A stretch of 64,000 nt of DNA from assembly GCA_029532415.1 (NCBI GenBank), contig JAQOTA010000017.1, positions 496,001 through 560,000 of the forward strand, in the 5' to 3' direction. Position numbers and translations under genes: made by a program. The stretch's first letter is position 1. Every line of letters starts with the position of its first letter. Shown here one piece after another: positions 24,701-35,859 of this stretch. Below the pieces are notes generated by a model. That model did not search any database, was not told where the DNA came from, and saw only the letters and a list, made by a program, of their open reading frames with translations. The stretch is from Marasmius tenuissimus. Lineage: Eukaryota; Basidiomycota; Agaricomycetes; Agaricales; Marasmiaceae.

Positions 24701-25106
24701 GGTCAAGATGGCACATCCAGGGCTACCACCAGATCACTTCAAGCGCATATTCCGCGAATTCGTCGATGATCCCCCTGCTCCTGATGAACATTCATCGCAA
24801 CAGGATGTCGAAGTTGGAGCGCAGGCAGGGGACTCCGGCGGTAGCTCGAGCGAGGTCCTAAATATCAGAGAAGTAGACCGCCATGACGAGACGAACGACC
24901 GTTCCGGTTCAGCCCCAGAACTATCCCCACAACCCGAGCCCGGAGAACTCGACCAACGAGGCCCGCTTGACGACGGAGATGCTAATGAACAGGGAAGTAT
25001 GCCAAGACAGCCAGCAGTGACTGAGGATTCTGCGAATGGTAGTTCAAGTAGCCCTATACAGAAGGAGATGATGGTGGGAGGTCCGGACGCCGACAGGAAC
25101 GTGTAG
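21747..25106 (+). CDS. DUF6535 multi-pass membrane protein, copy B (8 exons)
   Basis: Exons 21747-21818, 21892-21948, 22005-22082, 22141-22215, 22275-22349, 22404-22490, 22539-22655 and 22713-25106 give 984 aa. All introns are phase 0 and lie at the same places as in copies A and C. The DUF6535 core begins LEKAWEVVMKEVNSLDDGL and keeps the four hydrophobic helices and the KQWLREHRRHTHTRTPSEA loop. The large exon stays open to the shared tail VGGPDADRNV. Differences from copy A cluster in the mini-exons and in the soluble region after the membrane core (about residues 370-430 and 750-930). The role is unknown; the four helices point to a membrane location. Apparently intact, so probably functional or recently so. 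Confidence 0.9.
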
Positions 25107-26716
25107 CCACGAATATGAAGTTCGAGTTAACTGTCTTCCAAAGATGATTCGGTCCTTCTACAAACCGAGTTTGCATTGTTTGCTATCCATTTGCTGTCGG
25201 GAAGGTGGTTGAGATTTATCGCGCAATCTCGAGCAGATTCTCGCCATGAGTAGTTGTGTGATACTCAGGCTGAGCCACTCGATATTCATTGAATGTGTCG
25301 CGTAGTGTTATTCGCGACTTGCCAGTATCGTTACCAATTGTCGAGGTTCTAGCTTCAAAATGTTAGCCCCAACTACCATGTTCAGGTCACTGAAGTCGCG
25401 CACACTAATACTACCATCACTGATCGATGTCCGCCTCTTCATTGTTTCAAGAAATATCACTGGTATCAGCATGTTACTTTGGTATTGATATTCAGACCGC
25501 CGTCATCGAGATACTTTCGTTGAACGCCCGGTGATCAAGTGTGCTTTGCAACAGACAATCTACTATTTTATCTTGACGGACTGTAGAGTGTGCTCGACAA
25601 CAGGCCATCGGCCCCAGTTCTCTCGCCAGCTCTATCGCGATGTCAGGTTGGAGATCCACCTCGGTGAATGTGGATAAACACCACGCTCGTCCTCGCCTAA
25701 CCTTCTCATTCGTCCAGCAATCGAAAGTCTTAGGCCAACCAAAGGTAACGATTTTGAAGCCGGTAATGTGTATTTCGTGGGAAGACGAAGTGTGTTCATT
25801 GGAGAGGGAAACCAGTGGCATCCTCGACGTCTCTTCATGGAGTGCCTAAGAACATCATCAGCTGCAGTGACAACAGGGAAACAGGGGAACATACAACCCA
25901 TCATTCAATGACCGACCTGAGGAATCGGTAAATGTCATCCACCTCATTGCGCGCTACTTCGGCGTGTTGACAACCTTCCGATTCCGCGTCGGTTGTCTAT
26001 GTTCATAGGCTGAGGAATCCCATTGGACACGTCAACGAATGCTTCTTCACAGTGCTATGCGAATACTCCACGATGAGCTGTACGAGCGAAAATCCGCTCG
26101 GAAATCACAATAATGTTTCCGTCGTTGAGACAGGGCTCCGAATAACGGGTCGGAGGAGCATAAGAACGAATTGACATTCGAGCATGTCGAGTGTTGGAGG
26201 CACTGGTAGGAGGACATTTTCGAAGGGCTGAGGCAGGCTGTTGGCGAACGAGACCGCAGGTTGTTTGATTTTGCTTCGGTTTGGATGATTCAAGGCGTGC
26301 GTGGGGGAGAACTGGACCGTGTCTAGATTAGAGGAGGGTCTCGAATTCGGAGAAGAACAGTGCGAGTATCATCGTCAGAGAGTCCTAAGTCGTATTTGGA
26401 TATGAATAGTCTTGAAGATGAGCTTGGAGAGAATTCGAGAGACTCGGCGGTGCTCGAAGAAGCTGCAGTTGTTGCTGAATTGTAGGCTGAAGGTGCAGAG
26501 CTTGAAGACGACGACATCGATGACTCTCCATAGCCGGTGTCACTGGCAACAAATCCATCGTAGATGTGTTGGAATGAATGAATGAATTATAAAGGAGGGT
26601 GTAGAGACGAGATAACCGTTGCCGTTGGGAACAAAGAGCGGTTGGAGAGCGGTGACTGGCTGTAATCGTTCAAGTTCTCACGTTGCCAACACTAGTACTC
26701 ACCTCTCTCCCGGCGA
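25107..26716. repeat. DUF6535 inter-gene block downstream of copy B, ending at an orphan promoter
   Basis: Homologous to the blocks before copies B and C. It runs from the 3' flank of copy B to 'agtactcacctctctc' at about 26694-26712. In the other copies this motif is followed within ~12 bases by the DUF6535 start codon; here unrelated sequence follows. Minus-strand Ser-rich frames (for example 26323-26517) correspond to those in the other blocks. Confidence 0.72.
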
Positions 26717-29700
26717 CGAAGCTGAGCTCGTTATGAGGGATGTATAAGGCATGGCGGCGTGCTGGTGGCGAAAAATAATAAAGCGAAGAAAGCGTTGTGA
26801 CTCCAACATTTCGGCCGATGTCTACGAGTGTACAGTTTGGACAAGCTCGCTACAGGCTATAATACAATCCAGTATAATACGGCTAGATTGACGTTCTGGT
26901 TATAGCCAACCAATCCTCCCTCCCAGCTCCACCACAACATCTCATCTCGCTCATTCTGTGCCTCGTTCGAGAGAACCGTCATTGTCCCCGAAGATTGGAT
27001 CTTGAACACCCTCTACCTTGGACTTTTACAACCTGCTGCCCTTGCGCTGATGCTGAGCCTCATGGCCCCCTTCAAGTTCAGAAGCAACGTTCCATGATTC
27101 GTTCCGTATTCTGGCTCAGAACCCAAGCAGGATGGTTGTATGCTTGTACCGGGGAGGCGACTCGCAGGGTTGGAATGGTGAAGCACATATTCCTATTGTG
27201 AAGTACGTAGATGCGAATCGTGACACGAGGAACACCAGAGCCGTACTGGCCCAAGAGACGATGTGTATGCCTGGCGAGGAATTCATGAGCGTGTGCGAGG
27301 TGGCAGATTTGAGCCCAGATACTATGGACATCCTCTCACCCGGCGGCTCAACGACGAGAGAAGTTTGTCCCATTTCGGCCATGATTGCAGGTAGTAGTGG
27401 TGGTGGGGGGATGTAATCTATCGCAAGCAATACACTTATTCTACTCCTTGACCTGTGTTCGTCCCAACACATCATCCAGATTGGTCGGTACCATATGAAG
27501 TCCAGGCACTCGCAACGCCGCTCGAGGGAACGTTCCAACGGTGCTCCCTCCGAGCTTCACACGTCCATTTTCCCTTCTTTCAAGTGCGCTCATCGCCCAA
27601 GTCAACGTCCACACCAGCTGTTTCTCCGATACCTCGACTGTCGGCGGGACGGCTGTTGTACCTTGGACCGTACTGGGAGCCAGAATCGATTTTCTGACCT
27701 CTCGCGTCCGACCGTGCCAGCGGGTCCGTTTGGGAGAAGAGGAAGGGGGAGGAGAAAAAGAGGGAGTGGCAGCAGATTCACTGGGCGTATAACAAGACGC
27801 TATCCAAGTCACGTCGACCGTGATCGAGTAACGAAGTTATCCAACACTCGCTCGCCCCTTCACCCCACGGGTTCGACATTAAGAAGAAGACGTGCCGATG
27901 TCCCATCTCCGTGAAATCGCGTCCATAAACTGTGAATGGGAGCCGAATACGTTCTTTGACTCGAACACCGAGTGTTTCGAGGAGGAGGAGGATGGCATCT
28001 GAGTAGTCGTCTGCAGCGATGGACGACTGAAGGGAAGTGTTGAGTAGGGATTGCGTGGTGTTGCTATTGGTATTGGTGATTGGGCCACCAGCTTCTTCTG
28101 TGGCGAATAAAGATCGAATCGTGTCTGTGAATAACGGGCCAGGCGGAATCGGGGGTTGTTGGAAAGCATCAGGTAGTTTCGTAGGTGGGCCTCTCGAACA
28201 CCGATTTCGTACAGTCGGAGGGGGAGGGGGAGGAAGGGGCGTTTACGGTGGCCAACACCATGAGATCAAATCCTATGAGTTACTGAGGCGCTTGGCTCGG
28301 CGAGCTGTCTCCAACGCGTCGTATAACGCCATCGACTTCTTCACATCACGACTAGATGCATAGTGGGAGATGAGGGCACTGGATAGCGCAGAACAGAATC
28401 GTGTCTCGCTGTAACGGATGATACGAAGAACACGGTCAAGCGTGCCTTGGGAGAGAGGGTGCGTTGCATGGGGCTGAGTGTGAGAAGCGAGAAGACGACG
28501 GCTTCGTTAGAGTAATATTCCGGTCAGATAGTAGTCGGATACTTACTCGAGCTGAACAGGGCTCTCTCGTCGTCTACGCTGGCTTTGGCACTGCAAAATC
28601 CTGATCCTAATTCCCTTGGAACGTCTGTTAACCAAGGTCATCCATCTAAAAAAAAGCTCTCTGTTGAGCAGTACCGGACGCATGGCGAAATGGCAGGCGG
28701 CGGAAGTGGAGAAACACGGAGGAAAACGCGTCGATTTTAGCTATGAAGGGAATCCGTAGTACCGGCCGGTGAGCGATGTTTTCATTCCAATTTTCGGGCA
28801 AAAGATCATTGGACAGATACGACGTTGAGAATGGGCTTGAAAGGTCGAGAAGGGTGTGGAGAGAAAGGAGGTGTGGGTGGTCCGAGACTCCGAATTGATC
28901 ACGATGACGGTGGTTGTCCGTCGAAGCGCCCGTACCCATTGTTTCCTTTCCACCCACTACCACGACCGAAATCCTTGACTTCTCACATTAGATTTCTCCG
29001 CAGTGCCGTTGAACTGAAACAATCCTTCGTCTGTCACCTGCTAGCCAAGGGATGCTGTACCAAATGCTAGGTACTCATGAGCATATCGTATCGCGTTCGT
29101 GTCTGACCCGTGGGACAGATATCCTGGATATCCCAACTATCCTCCTCAAGATACTTGATTCATGTTACACGGCACTTCATTGGGTACTGTCCTCGCAAGT
29201 AGTGTGTAGGACATACTGATCCGGCGCAAGATACATACCTAACCTCGATGAAACTTCCAGCCGTCGAGTGGACCCAACAAGCCGATTGTGGAACCCACTG
29301 CCAACCCACCCCTGAAATCGATGGCCCTCTTCTCATGTGGTGGCCGCGCAGGGACGTTCAATACTCGTGAGTTTGTTGTAAATACGGAGTCTGCGTATAT
29401 AATCCAACTCGAAAACTTCTCACTGCGCCCATCATCATGGTCAATAATGTTCAGTGTCACCGGCCGTCTTTCTCTTTTCCCCCTCAATTCTCTACCTCAC
29501 GATCTTCAACTCCTTCCGAAACCCTCGCACTGATGCTATGGGGCGTGTTGAAACCCAGCATTTCTTCGCTTGTACATCACTGTGAAGGCGGATATACCCT
29601 ACCAATACGATTTCGAGGGCAGGCGGATGGACAGGCGAGATGGCAAACGACTTACTCTCAGGGGGGGAAAATGGATTCTGACAGTACGTCAACCCACTAT

Positions 29701-30079
29701 TTCTTCTGTGCTTGTGCTAATCAAACTCCACGACAGTCAAGGGTTCTTCTATGTCGAAGTCGCGATATTTGGATGCGGTACAAGCTATACTACTGCATGC
29801 ACACCCGACTCCGATTTGAGATGCGGGGCATGGCGATCGCTGTTGAATGTCGGGCGTCCTAAAGCGAAGCATGTATTTTTCTGATGGAGGGCTCAAATTG
29901 CATGTAACACATCTTTGTCGCTCATCGATATCCCACTCAATGCCTTTTCAGACAGGCCCATTCATGGATTACTGGCCCTCTGTTAACGGAGGGAGATGTA
30001 GACAGGTTCTCCCTTCAAATCGAATATTTCTTGACCCGCCGCCCCAATTCCTCGACTTGACCGCCGAAAGTTCACACAA
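26717..30079. other. 3.4-kb unrelated segment in place of a lost DUF6535 gene body
   Basis: The segment lies between an orphan DUF6535 promoter block and a DUF6535 3' tail. It has no DUF6535 coding sequence. Two minus-strand open stretches (28169-27879 and 27812-27441) read as consecutive pieces of one Pro/Ser-containing protein (for example LLLLETLGVRVKERIRLPF, then VKLGGSTVGTFPRAALRVPG), with stops and frame changes between them, so a decayed gene of unknown family is likely. A plus-strand frame at 27132-27416 is open but has no recognised motif. No transposon ends were seen. Confidence 0.4.
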
Positions 30080-30353
30080 TACGATCTTGGATTCTGGAGA
30101 AGTGAACCGCTCGGACGAGAAGAATGGCTGAAGTTCCGATTCAGCTACAGGACCATCCCCATAGCCTGAGCCCGGGAAGCTTGACGAACGATGCTCGCTT
30201 GATGGCGGAGATGCTATCGAAGAGGGAAGTATATCAAGGCAAGTAGTATTAACACTGACTGGGAATCCTGTGATTGCGAGTGGTGCTAGTGGCACAAGTA
30301 GGACGGTACAGGGGGAGAAGATGGTAGGAGGTCCGGACGCCGACCAGAACGTG
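30080..30353 (+). pseudogene. C-terminal fragment of a DUF6535 gene (relic 3)
   Basis: About 270 bases align with the last ~90 codons of copies A-C (ggagaagtgaaccgc…, …ctgagcccgggaagcttgac…, …ggaggtccggacgccgacca…). A TGA interrupts the frame near 30129 and the terminal stop codon is lost. It lies upstream of the block that precedes copy C, as relic 2 does for copy B. Confidence 0.82.
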
Positions 30354-31967
30354 CAGTCGAGACTCGAAGGAATTTGCTACCTTCCGCTACCATCCTGTTT
30401 TATTCTTCACGAGTCTGAATACATTCCGTTCGCCACCTATATTGCCGTACGCAACGTTCCTTGGGACGTACCGAGTCACCCCTCATTCTCGAGCAGTTTT
30501 TAGCTGTGAGAGATCGGAACGAGCCTTTCAAGGCCCTCACTAAAGTGCTCAATATTCAAAACTCATTGCATGGGTCGTCTTACTCGCGACTGATGTCAAT
30601 CGTCGAGGTTCCAACTGTTTCACAATATCAACCTCAGCCGCCACGCTCAACTGACACTGAGCTCGCATACACTAGTACTGTCACTGATCGAGACCATCAT
30701 CGCAAAATGGTTACCGGCATTTTGATTTTTCGTTCAGTACCGACGTTTGAGCCTCCCTCAACTCAGCGTCATCGGGATGCTTTCCTCGAACGCCCGGTGG
30801 TTAGGTACACTTTTCGGCAAACTCCACAATGTATCATGTATCATTGTGTGTTAACAGATCGTAGAGTCTGCTCGGTAACATCGACCCCCGGAACTCTATC
30901 GCAATTACAGGGTGAGCAGAGATCTCCCTTGGTGCATAAAGACCGCGCTTGTCCGTCACCACTTCTCGTTTATCCCAGCGGTCGAGAGTCGTAGGTCGAC
31001 CAAAGGAGAGTTGATCGAGACACCTCCGTCGTAGAGCCAAAGCGTATTCCGTTGCAAGGCGAAGTGTACTCGTTGAAGAAGAAGATTGGCTTCCCGGCGT
31101 CTCCTCATGGACCGTAAAAAACATCGTCAGTATCGGTAGCAAAAAGGAAATAGGAAGCATGTACTTGATCAACTGTACAACGGCTTGAGGAAATGGAGAA
31201 CGTCGTCCGACCTGCTAGTAGCATGTGCTATGTCGACGTAGTAGTGGCAATAACCCTCCATTTCTGTGTCGATCTCTATGTATGTAGGCTGAGAGTCCGC
31301 CAGCGAATGCCTCTGATTGATATGAGAGTACAACACGGGTACGACAAACTCTGAGAGCGAATCCCCGCTCGACTATCAAATATGATGTGTCTACTATCGT
31401 TGAACCAGAGTTCTGAACAACGGGTCGGAGGTACATGAACGCGAGTCGTTCGAGCCTGTTGAGTGATTGGGTTGAAGTAAGCTGTTGGCAAACGAGACCG
31501 TAAGTTGTTTAATTTCGTTTGAGTTGGGCTAATCGAGGTATGCGTGAAAGAGAGGTGGAAGGCGCTTGGGCTAGAGAAGGAAAGGTCCTGGAGATCGGCA
31601 AAGAAATCGTGCGGGTATCGTGTTCCAAATCGTATTTGAATGTGAATGGTCTTGAAGATGAGCTTGGAGAAAGATCGAGAGACTCGGCGATGCTCGAAGA
31701 TGCTACGGTCGTTGCTGAATCGTAGACTGAGGATGCGCGTAGCTTGAACTGGACGACGAAGAAGGCATCCGATAATTCTCCATCGCCGATACTGTTGAGA
31801 ATCCCATAGTAAATGTGTGTTGAAAAGAACAAATGAAGGGGCGTGTGAAGACGATTCAGCGGTGAGCTCAGCGGCAAGATGGCCGTTGGGAGCAGAGAGC
31901 GGTTGGAGAGCGGCGACTAGCTGTGGTCATTCTCACGTCGCCGATACTCACCTCTCTCACAAACACC
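30354..31967. repeat. DUF6535 inter-gene block before copy C
   Basis: Third copy of the conserved spacer (compare 20054-21746 and 25107-26716). It has the 3' flank of a lost gene, the minus-strand Ser-rich module at about 31509-31877, and the promoter-proximal 'agagcggttggagagcgg' roughly 75 bp before the ATG. It contains no intact gene of its own. Confidence 0.7.
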
Positions 31968-34900
31968 ATGTCTTCAGACAAATCACCAGTCAGGAAGAGA
32001 TCTCGTAGCTCCGGAAAATCAACTTCCTCGCGGGCTCAGGTGGGCATACAACATCGTATTTCCTGTATCTCAGTCTCACAGCTTAACTCGGCACCCTCTG
32101 CACTGTTTTCTAGCCTTCACATAATAGTCCAACGCCAGATGAACCTCAATCACTACCAGAAAATCTCGCTCTGGTATGGCTTTGATTGAATCTTGTATTT
32201 GTATCCGTACTGATATTTTGTTGCACAGTCTGCGGGGCCCACATTAGAGGAAATTGCTGGCAAATCGACGGATCCGCACGAGCATCAGCGGGACTCGGGA
32301 ACACCTGAACAGGTAAGCGACATACTCATATTACTCGTCAATGTCAATAACCTTCATCGCTTTGGTTGAGGTCCGGGATCCTGAACATGAACTTGGAACG
32401 AAACCGGAGGTACAAGACACAGATCCGGCACCGATGGTGAGTTGTCGCGATCACGCTCATCTCCATTGAGCCTCATCCAATCACTCTTTACTTAGGACCC
32501 GACAAGTGCCAAGGAGGGAGTCTTTCCTCATGCCACGGACGTGAACAAGGACAAGGATGGGTTGAACACGGTAAGACTTCACCAATGTTCGATCGGTCAT
32601 CAAGTTCGCTCATCTACTTCTCAGGATACAGGACCAGGAGAGCAAAACCCGCTGGACGACAAGAAGACCAATAGCCTCACAGGAAACAAAGATGATGCTA
32701 AAAAAACATCGGTGCGCATTCTACTTTTGGGCTCCGTTCTAATTCTCAACTACGTGAAGAATGCTCAGGACCCCGCGCTTGAGAAAGCCTGGGAAGCCGT
32801 CATGAAGGAGGTTACCTCGCTGGATGATGGACTCACTGAAGGATGGAAAGATGATATCGACACCTTGTTGGTCTTCGTACGTGTCTTTTATCTTGGGGTT
32901 TTGTTGGAAGACTGAACCCTTTTCTTGCTTTATTAGGCTGGTCTCTTCTCTGCAGTCGTCACTGCCTTCACCATTGAATCGTACCAGTGGCTTCAGGAAG
33001 CGCCGGAAGACACCACTGTCGCACTTCTGAAGCAGATCTCCCACCAGTTGAACAATACCTCAGCTCCTGACCCTGACGAGTTCTCGATAACGTCGTCTGT
33101 TGCTGCAATCAATGTGCTTTGGTTCCTGAGCCTCATCATCGCTCTCGTCGATGCCCTATTTGCTCTCCTCTGCAAACAGTGGCTCCGAGAGCATCGCCGA
33201 CATACCCACACGCGCACCCCATCTGAAGCACTTGCGCTTCGGTGGCTCCGACATCAGAGCCTGGAAAAGTGGCGTGTCCCTGCAATTCTTGCCTCCCTCC
33301 CAATGCTACTTGAACTCGCCCTGTTCCTCTTCCTCGCGGGGCTGCTAGAACTGTTGCGGTCACGGCATCCAGTTCTGTTTTGGATTGCAACGGTTGTCGT
33401 TGCGTTTGCCGCCCTCTTCTACTTTGGTACTACCATCATCCCAACCATTGATATCATTAGGCAGGCGCGACAAGTTACATCGGACATTCGGAAGGCACGA
33501 AAGCAGACTGGACTATTCCCTTTCGAGTTTCTTGCTGATTGTATCATGAAACTACCTCCCATGGAATATATGTGTCCATACAAATCGCCTCAGGCATGGG
33601 TTGCATTCCAAAGCTTGAGACTTTTCTCTCGCATCCCCAGTCTCCTAGATAGTGCGGCATGGTTTCTCCAGCGCAGGCATTATATCACTATTTCTACCTA
33701 TTTCCGTCTTAACGACCTTTTAAGGCCGACTAAGACTCTTGGAGAAATAATAAATAGTCTCTCAAACTGGACATTCGTCGATCTTGAGCTCCTCCAACGT
33801 TCAGATGTTGAGCTTGCCCCTCCTTTTTATGAGCTCAATGCATTCCGCTGGCTTGTTGCAGAGCTCCGGGACAGCCCACACATGATTCCACACCTCCAGA
33901 AGATCCTGTCAACTATTCCCCTCCATCTCGTTATGCCCGCCGTCCTTGATCAATGGTTTTTCCTCTCAGGGAGGAAGTGGACTGTTAAGGACATTGAGAC
34001 AGCACTTGCACCTAATATTTCTCGGCGGGGCACTGAAGATCATCTGACATGGGTAAAGGAACAATTTCTTGCCCAAAGTAGAGAAACACCATTTTTCAAC
34101 CGGTTTCTCCATTGGAACCATGTGTCAATGAATGGCAGAGACGAAGGAATAGTCAGCAATCAAGGTCCCCCGAATCTCTTCCCCGTCCCTTTCAGAAGCG
34201 TTGATGCGAATCCAGACGATGATATACGTGAGCACCTCTGGGGTATATACGCAAAGATAGCCCAGGATCCAGCTGCTTCAAATGATTTTTGGGCGATGAC
34301 TTTGATGGAAGATTTGGGTCCGTACATCATCGCGTCATCGCCGGATGACGCTCTCCATGTACCAGCAACCACCACTTCCCTGTTGGTCAAATCGGCCCAT
34401 GGATGCGAATTCCTGTTCAAAATTCATAGCACCATCCTTGAAAGGAGACTCTTCGAAAATGTAACGCTCTGCCGGGATGATAGTGCCATTGTCTGGATAG
34501 AGGCTATGGATATTGTACGACGCGTGCACGGCTTTCCCGACTCGGATAATCCCTTCCAACCATTCCCTGGCCTGTTCCCCCTTCCACTTACAAAATTTAG
34601 GAAGATGTTGAACGCTATATCTCCCACAGAGAGTCTTGAAAACGACTTCGGACACCTGGATGAATTTAGTAGAGGTTGGGGTGATGTAAACAAATGGTAC
34701 AAGGAGGAGCTTGTCAAAATTCTATCGGAACACATCGACAACTACCCCAAATTCGACGCCGTATCATCCCACTCTCCCGACGAATCAACAATTTCGCCGC
34801 TCGTGATGTCTTCAGCAGGGCTGGAGCTGATAACCTTCGTGAACAATCGTTTGGCAGAGGAATCGGAAACTTACGAATACCTTTATCATTCTAATCGTAC

Positions 34901-35327
34901 GGGCTGGCGAGATGCTATAGAGCGGGTTAAAGCGGCTCACCCAGAACTGCCACCAGATCACTTCAAAAACATATATCACGAAGGACTTGATTCCTCAGTT
35001 TCCGATGAACATCAATCTCAACAGGAAGAGGTTGAAGCGCAGGCAAGGGGCTCCGGTGGCAGCCCGAGAAACGTTACCAATGCTGGAGAACTAAACCGCG
35101 ACGAGGTGGATGGCTGTTTTAATTCAGCTGCAGAACTGTCCCCACGGCCTGAGCCTAGGGAGCTTGATGAAAGACTCTCGCTTGTTGATGGAGATGCTAA
35201 GGAAAAGGAAGGTATCTCCAGGCAGTCGGTAGTGACTGGGGATCCTGCGATTGCGAGTGATACTACGAGTAGCACTGTACAGGGGGTGAAGACGGTGGGA
35301 GGTCCGGACTCCGACAAGAACGTGTGA
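31968..35327 (+). CDS. DUF6535 multi-pass membrane protein, copy C (8 exons)
   Basis: Exons 31968-32039, 32114-32173, 32229-32312, 32371-32436, 32496-32570, 32625-32711, 32760-32876 and 32937-35327 give 983 aa, with all introns in phase 0. The architecture is the same as in copies A and B: polar mini-exon N-terminus, DUF6535 core from LEKAWEAVMKEVTSLDDGL, four hydrophobic helices and a long soluble C-terminal region. It ends with the tail VGGPDSDKNV. Mini-exon lengths differ from the paralogues by whole codons only (60 versus 57, 84 versus 78, 66 versus 72/75), so the frame is always kept. Apparently intact, function unknown. It faces the second APN2 pseudogene tail-to-tail. Confidence 0.9.
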
Positions 35328-35859
35328 CTGAGAGTTTGAATTTGCTGTTTTATGATTTTTTGGGTTTTCTACAAGTCAGATAGCGGGCCAAATTTATGGT
35401 GTTCACCATCTATATTGCGGTACGCAACACCTCTTGGAACGTATCCCCGATTCTCGAGGGCCGGTTCCTCGCCACGAATACTTATGGTAGAAGTTGAGGG
35501 TCTAACACGGGTGAACACGTTTAGCATGAGATTCGCCTGCGACAATCGTGGGCGGAGCATGGTCGTTATACCACGCTAACCTCCTGCCGCTGCGGGACCT
35601 CCAGTTTCCAAGCCACGCCTCTGAGGATGAACCTGTAAATGATTCACAGTACGATACACGAGAACAGCACTACTCAGCATCCAAGAAATGATCCATCGCC
35701 GGCATCCGTCCGATTCTAAGTCACCCACTCTCATCCGCCTTACCTCATCTCCCTCCTCACACCACTGCTCCATCTGAACGTCCTTTATCATACCCAGGTC
35801 CAGTAGGCCTACGAAGCAGACGGTGAGTCTTCTCGACGAACAGACCACGATGCGGAACG

